From: JBBRLA01 sp038231615
GTDB taxonomy: Bacteria; Myxococcota_A; Polyangia; Palsa-1104; JAEUJZ01
Direction: 5' to 3'
Assembly (NCBI GenBank): GCA_038231615.1
Contig: JBBRLA010000261.1
Location: 1 to 10,767 of the forward strand
DNA: 10,767 nucleotides
Shown here: positions 1 to 8,200 of the stretch, piece by piece
Position numbering within the stretch: the first letter of the stretch is position 1
Layout of the letters: each line of letters begins with the position of its first letter
Made by a program: the position numbers and the translations under genes
Notes under the pieces: generated by a model
What the model saw: only the letters and a program-made list of their open reading frames with translations
Databases searched by the model: none
Told to the model about the DNA's origin: nothing

Positions 1-548
1 GTCCGCAACTGCCCCGCCACCCGCTCCGACAGGCACCGTCCATCGGGCCCGAACACCGGCTCGGCCGAGTTGATCGTCACCCCCAGGGGCGTGGGCCATC
101 CCCGCAGGGCGTGCACCACCTGGCGCAGCGACATCAGCGTCGTGGCCGTGGCCTGGCAGCCGGCGGCCACCACCACGCAGCCCACGGCACGCCCGTCCAG
201 ATACGGCCGCTCGTCGTCGCGCAGGTCCTCGATGTAGTCCAGCGCGTTCTTTACCAGCCCCGAGATGCCTCCGTGATACCCGGGCGATCCGATCAGCAAT
301 CCGTCCGCCCGCCGCACCTCCGCCACCAGCCGCCGTGCCGACGCCGTGCGCTCCAGGTTCCCCGGCGAGTACATCGGCAGGTCCAGGTCCCCGGCCCCGA
401 TGGTCGCGATCTCCGCCCCGGCCTCCTCGGCGGCGGAAAGGGCCAGACGCAACGCGGCCTCGGTGGTCGAGTTGGCGCGGGTCGTGCCCCCCACGGCGAC
501 AACGTAGGGACGCCGGGCAGACGTGGCGATGAGGGTCTGTGGTGGCAT
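1..548 (-). CDS. NAD(P)H-dependent FMN reductase-like flavoprotein (3' end cut by window)
   Basis: Read on the minus strand, 182 codons are open from ATG at 548 down to the window edge with no stop. The product resembles the NADPH-dependent FMN reductase family (flavodoxin-like fold; SsuE, chromate-reductase and azoreductase relatives), cytosolic enzymes that pass electrons from NAD(P)H to flavin. Visible support: a GGTTRANSTT loop at about residues 20-29 after a first beta strand (YVVAV), the usual place for FMN phosphate binding, and GSPGYHGGISGLVKNALDYI at 87-106, matching the family's 'SPeYn-s-pg-lKnaiDw' signature. The family is usually 180-200 residues, so only a short tail should be missing. 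The start is fixed by AAGGAGAGG at 556-564, 7-10 nt upstream. It is divergent from the sensor kinase. The physiological substrate cannot be told from sequence. Confidence 0.85.
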   Translation of the reverse strand, partial: MPPQTLIATSARRPYVVAVGGTTRANSTTEAALRLALSAAEEAGAEIATIGAGDLDLPMYSPGNLERTASARRLVAEVRRADGLLIGSPGYHGGISGLVKNALDYIEDLRDDERPYLDGRAVGCVVVAAGCQATATTLMSLRQVVHALRGWPTPLGVTINSAEPVFGPDGRCLSERVAGQLR

Positions 549-578
549 GCTAGGACCTCTCCTTCCATACAGCCTAGC
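549..578 (-). promoter_or_regulatory. Inverted repeat GCTAGG-N18-CCTAGC enclosing the flavoprotein ribosome binding site
   Basis: Positions 549-554 read GCTAGG and 573-578 read CCTAGC, a perfect 6-bp inverted repeat. In the flavoprotein mRNA it would form a 6-bp stem with an 18-nt loop holding the AAGGAGAGG ribosome binding site, ending directly at the ATG. It could be a repressor operator or an RNA hairpin acting on translation start. A 6-bp dyad can arise by chance, so this is only a candidate. No convincing -35/-10 pair was found in the wider 549-663 gap, which must hold the promoters of both divergent genes. Confidence 0.35.
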
Positions 579-663
579 CGTCCCCCGCAAAGCCTGCACC
601 TGGTTCTCGCCACAAAAGCATCGCCGCCGCCCGGCGAGCCATAGTACACAATGGGTCGCAGGC

Positions 664-3600
664 ATGTCAGGATGGGATCATCGGCCTAGAGCCCCCATGC
701 CCGCACCAGGCGAAAACCAGCCGCTCCTCTCCCAACGTTTTCTCCAGAAAATCCTGGAACACGTTGCCCACCCGGTCTTCGTCAAGGACCGCGACTTCCG
801 CATGGTCTTTGTCAACCGCGCCCTGTGCGACATGACCGGCTTCTCTCGCGAGCAACTCCTCGGCAAGACCGACCATGACCTGTTCCCCCGGGAGCAGGCC
901 GACTTCTTCCGCCAGAAGGACACCGAGATGTTCGAACGGGCCTCGGTGATCAACATCGCCGAGGAGCCCATCACCGATGCCACCGGCCACACCCATGTGC
1001 TCTCGACCACCAAGGTGCCCCTGCGCAACGCGGAGGGACAGATCACCCACCTGGTGGGGATCATCCACGACATCAGCCACCTGAAGCAGACCGAGGAGAG
1101 CCTGCGCCACGCCAACTCCGAGTTGGGCGATGCCATGCGCAAGCTGCGCGACAACAACGAGCGTCTGCGCGAGCTGGACCGGCTGAAGTCCGAGTTCCTG
1201 GCCAACGTCTCCCACGAGTTCCGCACCCCCCTGACCCTGAACCTGGCCCCCTTGGAAGAGATGCTCGCCGAGCCTCGCGGCGACGTCGACCACGGGCGCC
1301 TCCTTTTGATCCATCGCAACACCCTGCGTCTGCTCAACCTGGTGAACAACCTGCTCAGCTTCGCCCGCCTGGAATCGGGCGGCGCCGAGCCCACCTTCAC
1401 TCCTATCGACGTGGTCAGCTTCACTCGGCAGATCGCCTCCGTATTCGAGTCCGCCCTGGTGCGCAAGGGCCTGTCCTACCGCTTCGAGGACCGGGTCGGC
1501 GGCCCCCTGGTCGCATACCTGGAGGCCGAGATCTGGGAGCGCATGGTGGTGAACCTGCTCCAGAACGCCCTCAACTACACCCCGCAGGGCGGCATCACCG
1601 TCTCGATCAGTCGAGACGCTGGCAGGGAAGCCGGGGCCTTCGAGGTCTCGGTCGCCGACACCGGCATCGGCATCCCCGAAAACGAGCTGACCCAGATCTT
1701 CGAGCGATTCCACCGGGTCCGGCGCGGCAAACGCCCCCGCGAAGGGACCGGTATCGGCCTGGCGCTGGTGGCCGAGGGCGCCCGGCTCCACGGCGGCACG
1801 GTGACCGCCGAGAGCCGTCCCGAAGAGGGGGCCCGCTTCACCCTGCACATCCCCCTGGGCAGCGCCCACCTGCCCAGGGAACAGGTCCGCGAAGAGATCA
1901 ACATCAACATCAATACCGACAACGACGCCACGCTCCGGCCCATCGGGATCCGTCACTCCAGCGGCACCTACCTTTCCCCGGTCCACTCCACTGCTCCCGT
2001 GCTCTTGCAGAACGACGCCGAAGGGCTTGTGCCGGGAAAAGGCGACGCGCCGCTCATCCTGGTGATCGACGACAATCCCGATATGCGTGGCTACCTGCGC
2101 GAGCTGCTCTCTTCCCTGGGGCGGGTGGTCCTTCTGGCCGATGGCGAAGAGGGGCTGGAGGCCGCCCGGCGGCTCCGCCCGCGCCTGGTGCTGGCCGACG
2201 TGATGCTCGGCGGCGGCATGGACGGCTTCGAACTGTGCCAGCGCATCAAGGCCGACCCGCTGACCGCCGACCTGCCGGTGGTCCTTTTGACCGCCCGCGC
2301 CGACATCTCCGAACTGGCCCGGGGCCTTTCCGGGGGCGCCGACGACTACGTCCTGAAACCCTTCAACCCGACGGAACTGCGGGCCCGAGTGCGACTGCAA
2401 CTGACCCTGTGCCAGGCCCGCGCCGAACTGCGCGACCATGCCCAGGACCTGGAGCAGCGCCTGGACGAAAAGGTCGGCGAGCTGCGCCGGCAGCATGCCG
2501 AGCTGGAGACCCTCCTGAAAAGCCTGGGCGAGGGGGTGCTGGTCTTCGACTGCCGCGGTCGCCTGACCCTGTGCAACGACGCGGCGCAGGCGCTGACCGG
2601 AGTGGGCGCCGACCCACCCATCGATGCCTGGGCCTGGGCGGACGCGGTGCGCCTGCGAACACCCGATGGCAAGGCGGTCTCGCCTACGGCCCTGCCGGCG
2701 TGTATGGCCCTGTCCGGGCAGGCGGCGCGCGATGTGGAGCTGGTGCTGAAGAATGCCCAGACCGGCAGAGAGGCATTCGTGGTGATGTCGGCGGCACCCC
2801 TACCGGGGTCGCAGACCGCCGGGGCGGTATGCACAGTGCATGACGTCAGCCGCCTGAAGGAGTCCGAGCGCCTGAAGGACGAGTTTTTGTCCGTGGCCAG
2901 CCACGAGCTGCGCACGCCCCTTGGGAGCCTGCAACTGGCCGTGGGCTTGATGCGGCTCTTCGTGCGAGACAACCCGTCGGCGGCGGCGCTGCTGCCGCAC
3001 CTGGAGCGGCAACAGCGGCAGATCGGCAGGCTGAACCGGCTGATCAACGACATTCTGGACATGTCGCGGCTGCAGCACGACAAGCTGGTCGTGCAGGTGC
3101 GGCCGGTGGAATTGGCCCCCTTGTTGCGCGACGCCGTAGAGCGGGCGCGGGGGACGGTGGGGACGCACCATGTGATCAGTCTTTCGCTGGGGGCCCTTTT
3201 GCGGGACACGCGGGTGCTGGCGGACCCGGATCGGCTGGATCAGGTGTTGGGGAACCTGCTGGCGAACGCGTGCAAATACGCGCCTGCCGGAAGCGAGATT
3301 GTCGTGTCAGAAGCGATGTCTGGCAATGCGGGCGCGGGAACAGGGGTTGACGCCGGGTCGGGAGCGTGTGGCGGTGCCTGGGCCGAGGTGGCGGTGACGG
3401 ACGCGGGGCCGGGGATCCCGGACGAGTTGCACGAACGAATCTTCGAGCGGTTCTTCCAGATCGAGGCGGCGGCGGGGCGGTCTTTTGGCGGGCTGGGGCT
3501 GGGGCTCTACATCAGCCGCGAGCTGGTGAGCGCGCAGGGAGGCCGACTCTGGGTGCACAGCCGCCCGGGAGAGGGCAGCTCGTTTCGACTGACGCTACCG

Positions 3601-3675
3601 CTTTGCGAAGAGCGACCCGAAAACAGCCAAAAAAATCACGGGGCCAAAGACGATGAGAAGAAGCCGTCATGCTGA
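664..3675 (+). CDS. Hybrid sensor histidine kinase, PAS-HisKA-HATPase-REC-PAS-HisKA-HATPase
   Basis: A 1003-residue protein with no membrane segment or signal peptide, so probably a cytosolic sensor. Domains in order: PAS with PAC-like end (about 25-145); coiled coil; HisKA with H184 in SHEFRTPL; HATPase with N301, DTGIGIP at 332 and GTGIGL at 361; linker; receiver (about 465-580) with D469/D470, phospho-acceptor D512, T543 and K565 all present; coiled coil; second PAS (about 615-735); second HisKA with H747 in SHELRTPL; second HATPase with N868, DAGPGIP at 913 and GGLGLGL at 942. Both transmitters keep the HExxT motif linked to kinase/phosphatase ability. No HPt domain is seen, so phosphate may pass to the receiver encoded next door (inference). 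The start is uncertain: ATG 664 or 697, neither with a good Shine-Dalgarno. ATG 523 is rejected because it lies inside the divergent gene. Synonymous codon style changes midway. Confidence 0.9.
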   Translation: MSGWDHRPRAPMPAPGENQPLLSQRFLQKILEHVAHPVFVKDRDFRMVFVNRALCDMTGFSREQLLGKTDHDLFPREQADFFRQKDTEMFERASVINIAEEPITDATGHTHVLSTTKVPLRNAEGQITHLVGIIHDISHLKQTEESLRHANSELGDAMRKLRDNNERLRELDRLKSEFLANVSHEFRTPLTLNLAPLEEMLAEPRGDVDHGRLLLIHRNTLRLLNLVNNLLSFARLESGGAEPTFTPIDVVSFTRQIASVFESALVRKGLSYRFEDRVGGPLVAYLEAEIWERMVVNLLQNALNYTPQGGITVSISRDAGREAGAFEVSVADTGIGIPENELTQIFERFHRVRRGKRPREGTGIGLALVAEGARLHGGTVTAESRPEEGARFTLHIPLGSAHLPREQVREEINININTDNDATLRPIGIRHSSGTYLSPVHSTAPVLLQNDAEGLVPGKGDAPLILVIDDNPDMRGYLRELLSSLGRVVLLADGEEGLEAARRLRPRLVLADVMLGGGMDGFELCQRIKADPLTADLPVVLLTARADISELARGLSGGADDYVLKPFNPTELRARVRLQLTLCQARAELRDHAQDLEQRLDEKVGELRRQHAELETLLKSLGEGVLVFDCRGRLTLCNDAAQALTGVGADPPIDAWAWADAVRLRTPDGKAVSPTALPACMALSGQAARDVELVLKNAQTGREAFVVMSAAPLPGSQTAGAVCTVHDVSRLKESERLKDEFLSVASHELRTPLGSLQLAVGLMRLFVRDNPSAAALLPHLERQQRQIGRLNRLINDILDMSRLQHDKLVVQVRPVELAPLLRDAVERARGTVGTHHVISLSLGALLRDTRVLADPDRLDQVLGNLLANACKYAPAGSEIVVSEAMSGNAGAGTGVDAGSGACGGAWAEVAVTDAGPGIPDELHERIFERFFQIEAAAGRSFGGLGLGLYISRELVSAQGGRLWVHSRPGEGSSFRLTLPLCEERPENSQKNHGAKDDEKKPSC

Positions 3676-4067
3676 CGTCGGTTGAGCCGCAGGGCGGGTG
3701 CGTGGTGCTGCTGGTGGATGACGATCAGGAGCTTTTGGATGTGGTGGCGACCCTGCTGGAGATGGGCCGCTGCCAAGTGCTGCGAGCGACCACCGGAGGG
3801 GAGGCGCTGCCGCTCCTTTTGCGGACCATCAACGAGGGGCGGCGGCCCTGCCTGGTGCTACTGGACCTGATGCTGCCTGACGAACGAGGGGAAGATGTCT
3901 ACGCGCGCCTGCGGACCTTGGCAGTGCCCGTGGTGGTGATGAGCGCCGCCGCGGACGGCGCCCTACGGGCCGAGCGAATCGGGGTGCCTTTTCTGTCCAA
4001 GCCATTCGACATCGACCAGTTCTTCTCGACCCTGCAAGCGCACTGCCCGGCCTTCGTCACGCCCTGA
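3669..4067 (+). CDS. Single-domain response regulator (stand-alone receiver)
   Basis: A 132-residue protein that is almost entirely one CheY-like receiver domain with no output domain. Key residues are present: acidic cluster D17-D19 in LLVDDDQ, phospho-acceptor D66 in LVLLDLMLP, S92 in the conserved Ser/Thr position, and K111 in LSKPF. Such proteins either shuttle phosphate within a phosphorelay or act by protein-protein contact, as CheY and DivK do (family knowledge). Its ATG lies inside the end of the hybrid kinase gene, sharing ATGCTGA at 3669-3675, so translation is very likely coupled and the kinase is the obvious partner. The tail after the receiver is only a few residues. A second in-frame start cannot be excluded, but the 7-bp overlap fits this one well. 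Confidence 0.9.
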   Translation: MLTSVEPQGGCVVLLVDDDQELLDVVATLLEMGRCQVLRATTGGEALPLLLRTINEGRRPCLVLLDLMLPDERGEDVYARLRTLAVPVVVMSAAADGALRAERIGVPFLSKPFDIDQFFSTLQAHCPAFVTP

Positions 4068-4114
4068 AGACCATGCCACGTTTTCTTCTGCGCCTCGATC
4101 GCCCTCGCTGTGTC
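4068..4114. other. Short convergent intergenic gap
   Basis: 47 bp separate the stop of the response regulator (plus strand) from the stop of the PrsW-like gene (minus strand). A bidirectional terminator would be expected here, but no GC-rich stem followed by a T-run is visible; only a short TTTTCTTCT tract is seen at 4081-4089. Confidence 0.5.
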
Positions 4115-5104
4115 TCAACGCGCCATGCTAGCCAGGCGCCGGACCTCCTCCCGCAACTTCGCGATCTCCTCGGTCCCCTTGGGGACCGTCCGTTCCTGCG
4201 GCAGACCCGCAAGGCGCGCCCCATGCTTGCGCAGCGCCAGTTCGCAGAGCGCCCGCACGTACGGGTCCCGGGGGATGTCTGCCGGAAGCCACGCGCGGCC
4301 CCGGCGCCGCAGGTGCGAGGCGACGATCTCCGCGTGGCCCATCGAGATCAACCCCTCGTCTACCTCTTCGCGCAGTTCGCGTAAAAGTACGCGGTCTTCG
4401 ATGCGCAGCGCCAGCTCCGTCACGCCGAGCAGGATTGCCGTGACGAAGGGCACCGTCAGGAACAGGTATACCGAAAGGCTGATGTCCCGCGTCGCCTGCC
4501 CCACGAAGACCGTGCCGTTCCACAGCCCGTGGATGGAGACCGCGGCAAAGAGCCCCATGAACACCGCCAGCAGAAGCCGCGCCGGGTGCCGCCGCCGCTC
4601 GTGGGCCCGGCCCAGGACGAACCCGAAGGTAGCGCTCGACGCCACGTGCGTCGACGTGGCGAAGATCGTCCGCACGATCAGATTGATGTACCAATCCTCC
4701 GGCCCGCTCTTGTCGTAGATATTCAGGAAATACAGGCAGTTCTCCGTCATGGCGAAGCCCAGCCCCGTCGTCGCCCCGTAGAACAGGCCGCTGGTGGCAA
4801 ACTCCAGCCGGTGCGCGGCGAAGAGCACGACCAGAATCAACCCCTTGGCGACTTCCTCCGAGAACGGCGAGGCCAAAAGGTTTTGCCCCAGCGCCGAGAC
4901 CTGCCACGACGCCAGAAGCGGCGTCAAGAGCCCCGTCCCGAGACCGCCGAAGAAGGTGGCGCCGATGGCCCCCCAGAACAACGTGACGCACAGGAGTGCG
5001 AACGACTCCCGGTCCTGCCTGCCCAGCCATCGCAGCACGATGTTGAACAGCAGGAGGGGCAGGCACGAGGCCACCACTGAGATCACGACGACCGCCGACG
5101 GCAC
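4115..5104 (-). CDS. PrsW-family intramembrane metalloprotease
   Basis: A 329-residue polytopic membrane protein with about seven hydrophobic segments (roughly 4-26, 36-60, 88-100, 104-128, 141-165, 177-200, 209-233), then a charged cytosolic-looking tail of about 95 residues ending in a probable coiled coil. It carries the PrsW signatures: SEEVAKG with E83, E84 and K87; GFAMTEN with E121; THVASS with H153; and HGLWN with H192, placed as the zinc-binding/catalytic residues of this family. PrsW in Bacillus subtilis cleaves the anti-sigma factor RsiW in or near the membrane; the substrate here is unknown. The start is a GTG (5102-5104) with GGAG only about 3 nt upstream, a tight spacing. It is divergent from the large Ser/Thr kinase gene and convergent with the response regulator. 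The soluble tail is longer than the minimal family core and may bind a partner. Confidence 0.82.
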   Translation of the reverse strand: MPSAVVVISVVASCLPLLLFNIVLRWLGRQDRESFALLCVTLFWGAIGATFFGGLGTGLLTPLLASWQVSALGQNLLASPFSEEVAKGLILVVLFAAHRLEFATSGLFYGATTGLGFAMTENCLYFLNIYDKSGPEDWYINLIVRTIFATSTHVASSATFGFVLGRAHERRRHPARLLLAVFMGLFAAVSIHGLWNGTVFVGQATRDISLSVYLFLTVPFVTAILLGVTELALRIEDRVLLRELREEVDEGLISMGHAEIVASHLRRRGRAWLPADIPRDPYVRALCELALRKHGARLAGLPQERTVPKGTEEIAKLREEVRRLASMAR

Positions 5105-5228
5105 TGTCTCCGATCATGGCAAGAAACGCGATCCGCCACAAGGCAAAGCATACCAATTGACTTTGGCCTGGCCGGGAGAGCCAGCCCGCTTCATCATCAC
5201 TGGTACCATTTCCGATATAGTGAAATCC
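5105..5228. promoter_or_regulatory. Divergent intergenic region between PrsW-like and Ser/Thr kinase genes
   Basis: About 124 bp must hold the promoters of both divergent genes. A TTGACT hexamer sits at 5157-5162 on the plus strand, but no good -10 box follows at 16-18 bp. GATATAG at 5214-5220 lies too close to the kinase start to serve as a -10 for a normal leader. No convincing operator was seen. AGTGA at 5219-5223 is the only, weak, Shine-Dalgarno-like element for the kinase gene. Confidence 0.4.
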
Positions 5229-8200
5229 ATGTCCGGGTGGACCCCACCCGAAATCTTTGACGAATATCGCCTTCTCCGCCCGATCGGCCAGGGTGGGATG
5301 GGTCAGGTGTACCTGGGCCAGGATCTGCTGCTCGACCGCACCGTGGCGGTGAAGTTCATCTCCGCCGTCGAACCCGACGCCCACTCGCGGCAGCGCTTCC
5401 TGACCGAGGCCCGCGCCATCGCGCGCCTGCAACATCCCAACGTGGTGTCCATCTACCGCGTGGGCGAGGTCGACGGCCGCCCCTTCCTGGTCTCCGAACT
5501 CGTCCACGGCAAGAGCTTGAGCCGCCTGCTTGGCGTCGGCACCCCTCGGCCCATGCCCTGGGAGCGGGTGCTCCACATCGGCCTGGGCCTGTCCCGCGGC
5601 CTGGCCGCCGCCCACCGGCAGGGCGTCCTGCACCGCGACCTCAAACCCTCCAACGTCATGCTCACTGCAGACGATGAGGTCAAGCTCCTGGATTTCGGCC
5701 TGGCCAAGCTGCTCGGGGCACTCCCCGACGAGGGTCTGGGCGCCTGGGACCCCCGTGCCCAGGCGGACCTCGCCATCCCGTCGGCCTCCGCCCGCGACAA
5801 CTCGGGAGACTTGCCGACCGTGCCCTGCATCGGCCCCGCGCTGCCGCCAATGATGCCACCGATGATAATGCCGGCGCCAAAGGAGTCCGAGGGGCCCCTG
5901 ACCCGCGCCGGGGCCATCCTCGGCACGCCCCTGTACATGGCCCCCGAGACCCTTCGCGGCGAGCCCGCCACACAGCGCAGCGACGTCTATTCCCTGGGCA
6001 TGATCCTCTACGAGCTGTGCGCTGGCGCCTCTCCCCGCCTGACGTCGAGCAACACCAGCCTCGCCACCGGCCACGGAAAGACCGCGACCGCTTCGGTCGA
6101 AGAGAACGTCCCGCCGCTCCTGCGCACGGCCCCCGACGTGGCCCCTGCTCTGGCACAGGTGGTCGATCGCTGCCTTCACTCTGACCCCGCCCGCCGCTTC
6201 GCCTCCGGCGACGAGGTCCGCGATGCCCTGGAGCGCCTGGGGCCCGAGTTGCGCGCCCCGGCCATTCCCGGCGGCAACCCCTACCGCGGGTTGCTCTCCT
6301 TCGAGGCCGAGCACCGCGGCCTCTTCTTCGGCCGCGACCCCGAGGTCCGCGCCGTCCTCGAACGCCTGCGCACCGAGCCCATGGTGCTGGTGGCCGGGGA
6401 CTCCGGCGTGGGCAAGTCCTCCCTGTGCCGCGCCGGCCTCTTGCCCGCCGTGGCAGAGGGGGCCCTTTCGGGCGGCGGTGGCCGGTCCTTCACCGTGCTG
6501 CGCCTGTCTCCGGGCAGGCGGCCCCTTTCCGCCCTAGCCGCGTCGCTCCTTTCGCTTTTCGCGCCCCTGTCCGAAGAGGAGATCGGCGAGCGCCTGCGCC
6601 GCGACCCGCCGATCCTGGGCCGGATGCTGCGGCAGCACCTGAGCAAGGACCACGGCGTGCTCCTCTTCGTCGATCAACTGGAGGAGCTGATCACCGTCAG
6701 CGACCCCGCCGAGGCGGCCCTCTGCGCCCGCCTGCTCGCCGACCTGGCCGTGCCCACCCCGTCGATCCGCGTGCTTTTGTGCGCCCGTGGCGACTTTCTG
6801 ACCTGGCTGGCGGTGCTACCCGGCCTGGGCGATGAGATCCTGCGCGCCCTGTATTTGTTGCGGCCCCTTCTGCCCGATGGCATCCGCGAGGCCATCGTCG
6901 GCCCCGCCCGGCGCAAAGGGGTGGAGTTCGAGTCCGAGGCGCTGGTGAACACCTTGGTGGACTCCACCACCCGTGCCGCAGGTGGGCTGCCGCTGCTCCA
7001 GTTCGCTCTCCTGTCCCTGTGGGAGGCCCGCGATCGCGAGCGCGGCTGCATTTCCGCGCAGGCCCTCTTTCAGATGGGTGGCGTTGTCGGGGCCCTGTCC
7101 CATCATGCCGACGGCGTGCTGGATGAGATGACGGGGCCGCAGCGCGCGGCGGCGCGACGGGCGCTGGTGCGGCTGGTGAACCTGGACGGGCCCACCGGGA
7201 TCGGCGGCAATAAAGGCCTTGGCGGCATCGCCGGGACCCGGGTCCGGCGCACCGCCGAGGAACTGGGCGGGACGGGCGATGGGGCCGGCGCCATGCAAGC
7301 CGCCCTGGAACTGCTCGTCCGCGGCAGGCTGGTGGTGGTGCGGCAGGCGGACGGCGCCGCCCTCTACGAACTGGCCCACGAGGCGCTGGTGTCAGGCTGG
7401 GAGACCCTGCGCACCTGGCTCGACGCCAACCTGGAGGCCCGCGGCGCCCGCTTTCGGGTTGAGGTGGCCGCCGCGGAGTGGGAGCGCCTGGGCCGTTCAT
7501 CCGAGGCCCTGTGGAGCGGACGCCGCCTGCGCGAAACCGAGCGCCTTGCCGATATGTACGGTCTCGAGGCCGCCTTCCTCGTCGCTTCCCTGCACGCCGT
7601 TCGCCAGCGGCGCTGGTCCCGCGCCCTGATCCTGCTGACCGGTCCTCTGGTCCTCCTGGTCTTCTTCGTCGGGGCCCGCCTGAACCAGCGCCGCGAACTG
7701 GACCGCCTGATAGCGGCCCGCCTGGGGCAGGCCCAGGCGGCCCTGTCGATGGCCCGCGAGCAGGGCAGTGCCGCGCTTTCCCTGCGGCAACGCGCCTTCC
7801 AGCGCTTCGACCAGATCCCCTCCCGGGCCCAGCCCGGTGGTTTCCCCCTGGCTGACGGTCCCGGCGCCCGTTTGGCCCTGGCCGAGAGGGAATATTCCGC
7901 GGCGCGCGAAAAGGACCGCGGGGCCGAGGCGGCCTACCTCACCGCCAGCCAGGAGTTGGAGAGCGCCCTTTCCCTGGACCCTGATCGGCGCGTCGTGCGC
8001 CGTCTCCTGGGCGACGTCACGTTCGAGCGCATCCTGCTGGAGGAGCGCCTGGAGCCGACCCGGCCCCCCACCGAGTTGCTTCAGCGCCTGGCCTATTTTG
8101 ACGATGACAGGTCCCGAAGGCGGCGCCTGGCCGCGCCCTGCCACCTGCGCCTGGACGTGGTCAATCGGCCGGACCGGGTCCTCGCGCAGGTGCCGGTCCA

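Noticed and set aside
523..663. Upstream ATG 523 as the hybrid kinase start
   Set aside because: It lies inside the divergent flavoprotein gene, and the extra 47 residues are unlike PAS or any other domain.
667..2496. 609-codon minus-strand ORF opposite the hybrid kinase
   Set aside because: It mirrors the codons of a well-supported kinase gene and shows no recognisable domain. Such shadows are expected at about 70% GC.
5105..5220. Sigma-54-like motif (TTGGTATGCTTTGCC, minus strand) upstream of the PrsW-like gene
   Set aside because: The GG and GC elements are separated by 8 nt, not the required 10, and the -24 box is poorly matched.
4794..5228. Long N-terminal extension of the Ser/Thr kinase fusion
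   Set aside because: It is antisense to the motif-bearing 5' part of the PrsW-like gene and lacks kinase-like sequence. The kinase domain begins just after ATG 5229.
4128..6314. 728-codon minus-strand ORF across the PrsW and kinase-fusion genes
   Set aside because: It overlaps two genes with clear motifs, one of them on the same strand in another frame, and has no recognisable domain.
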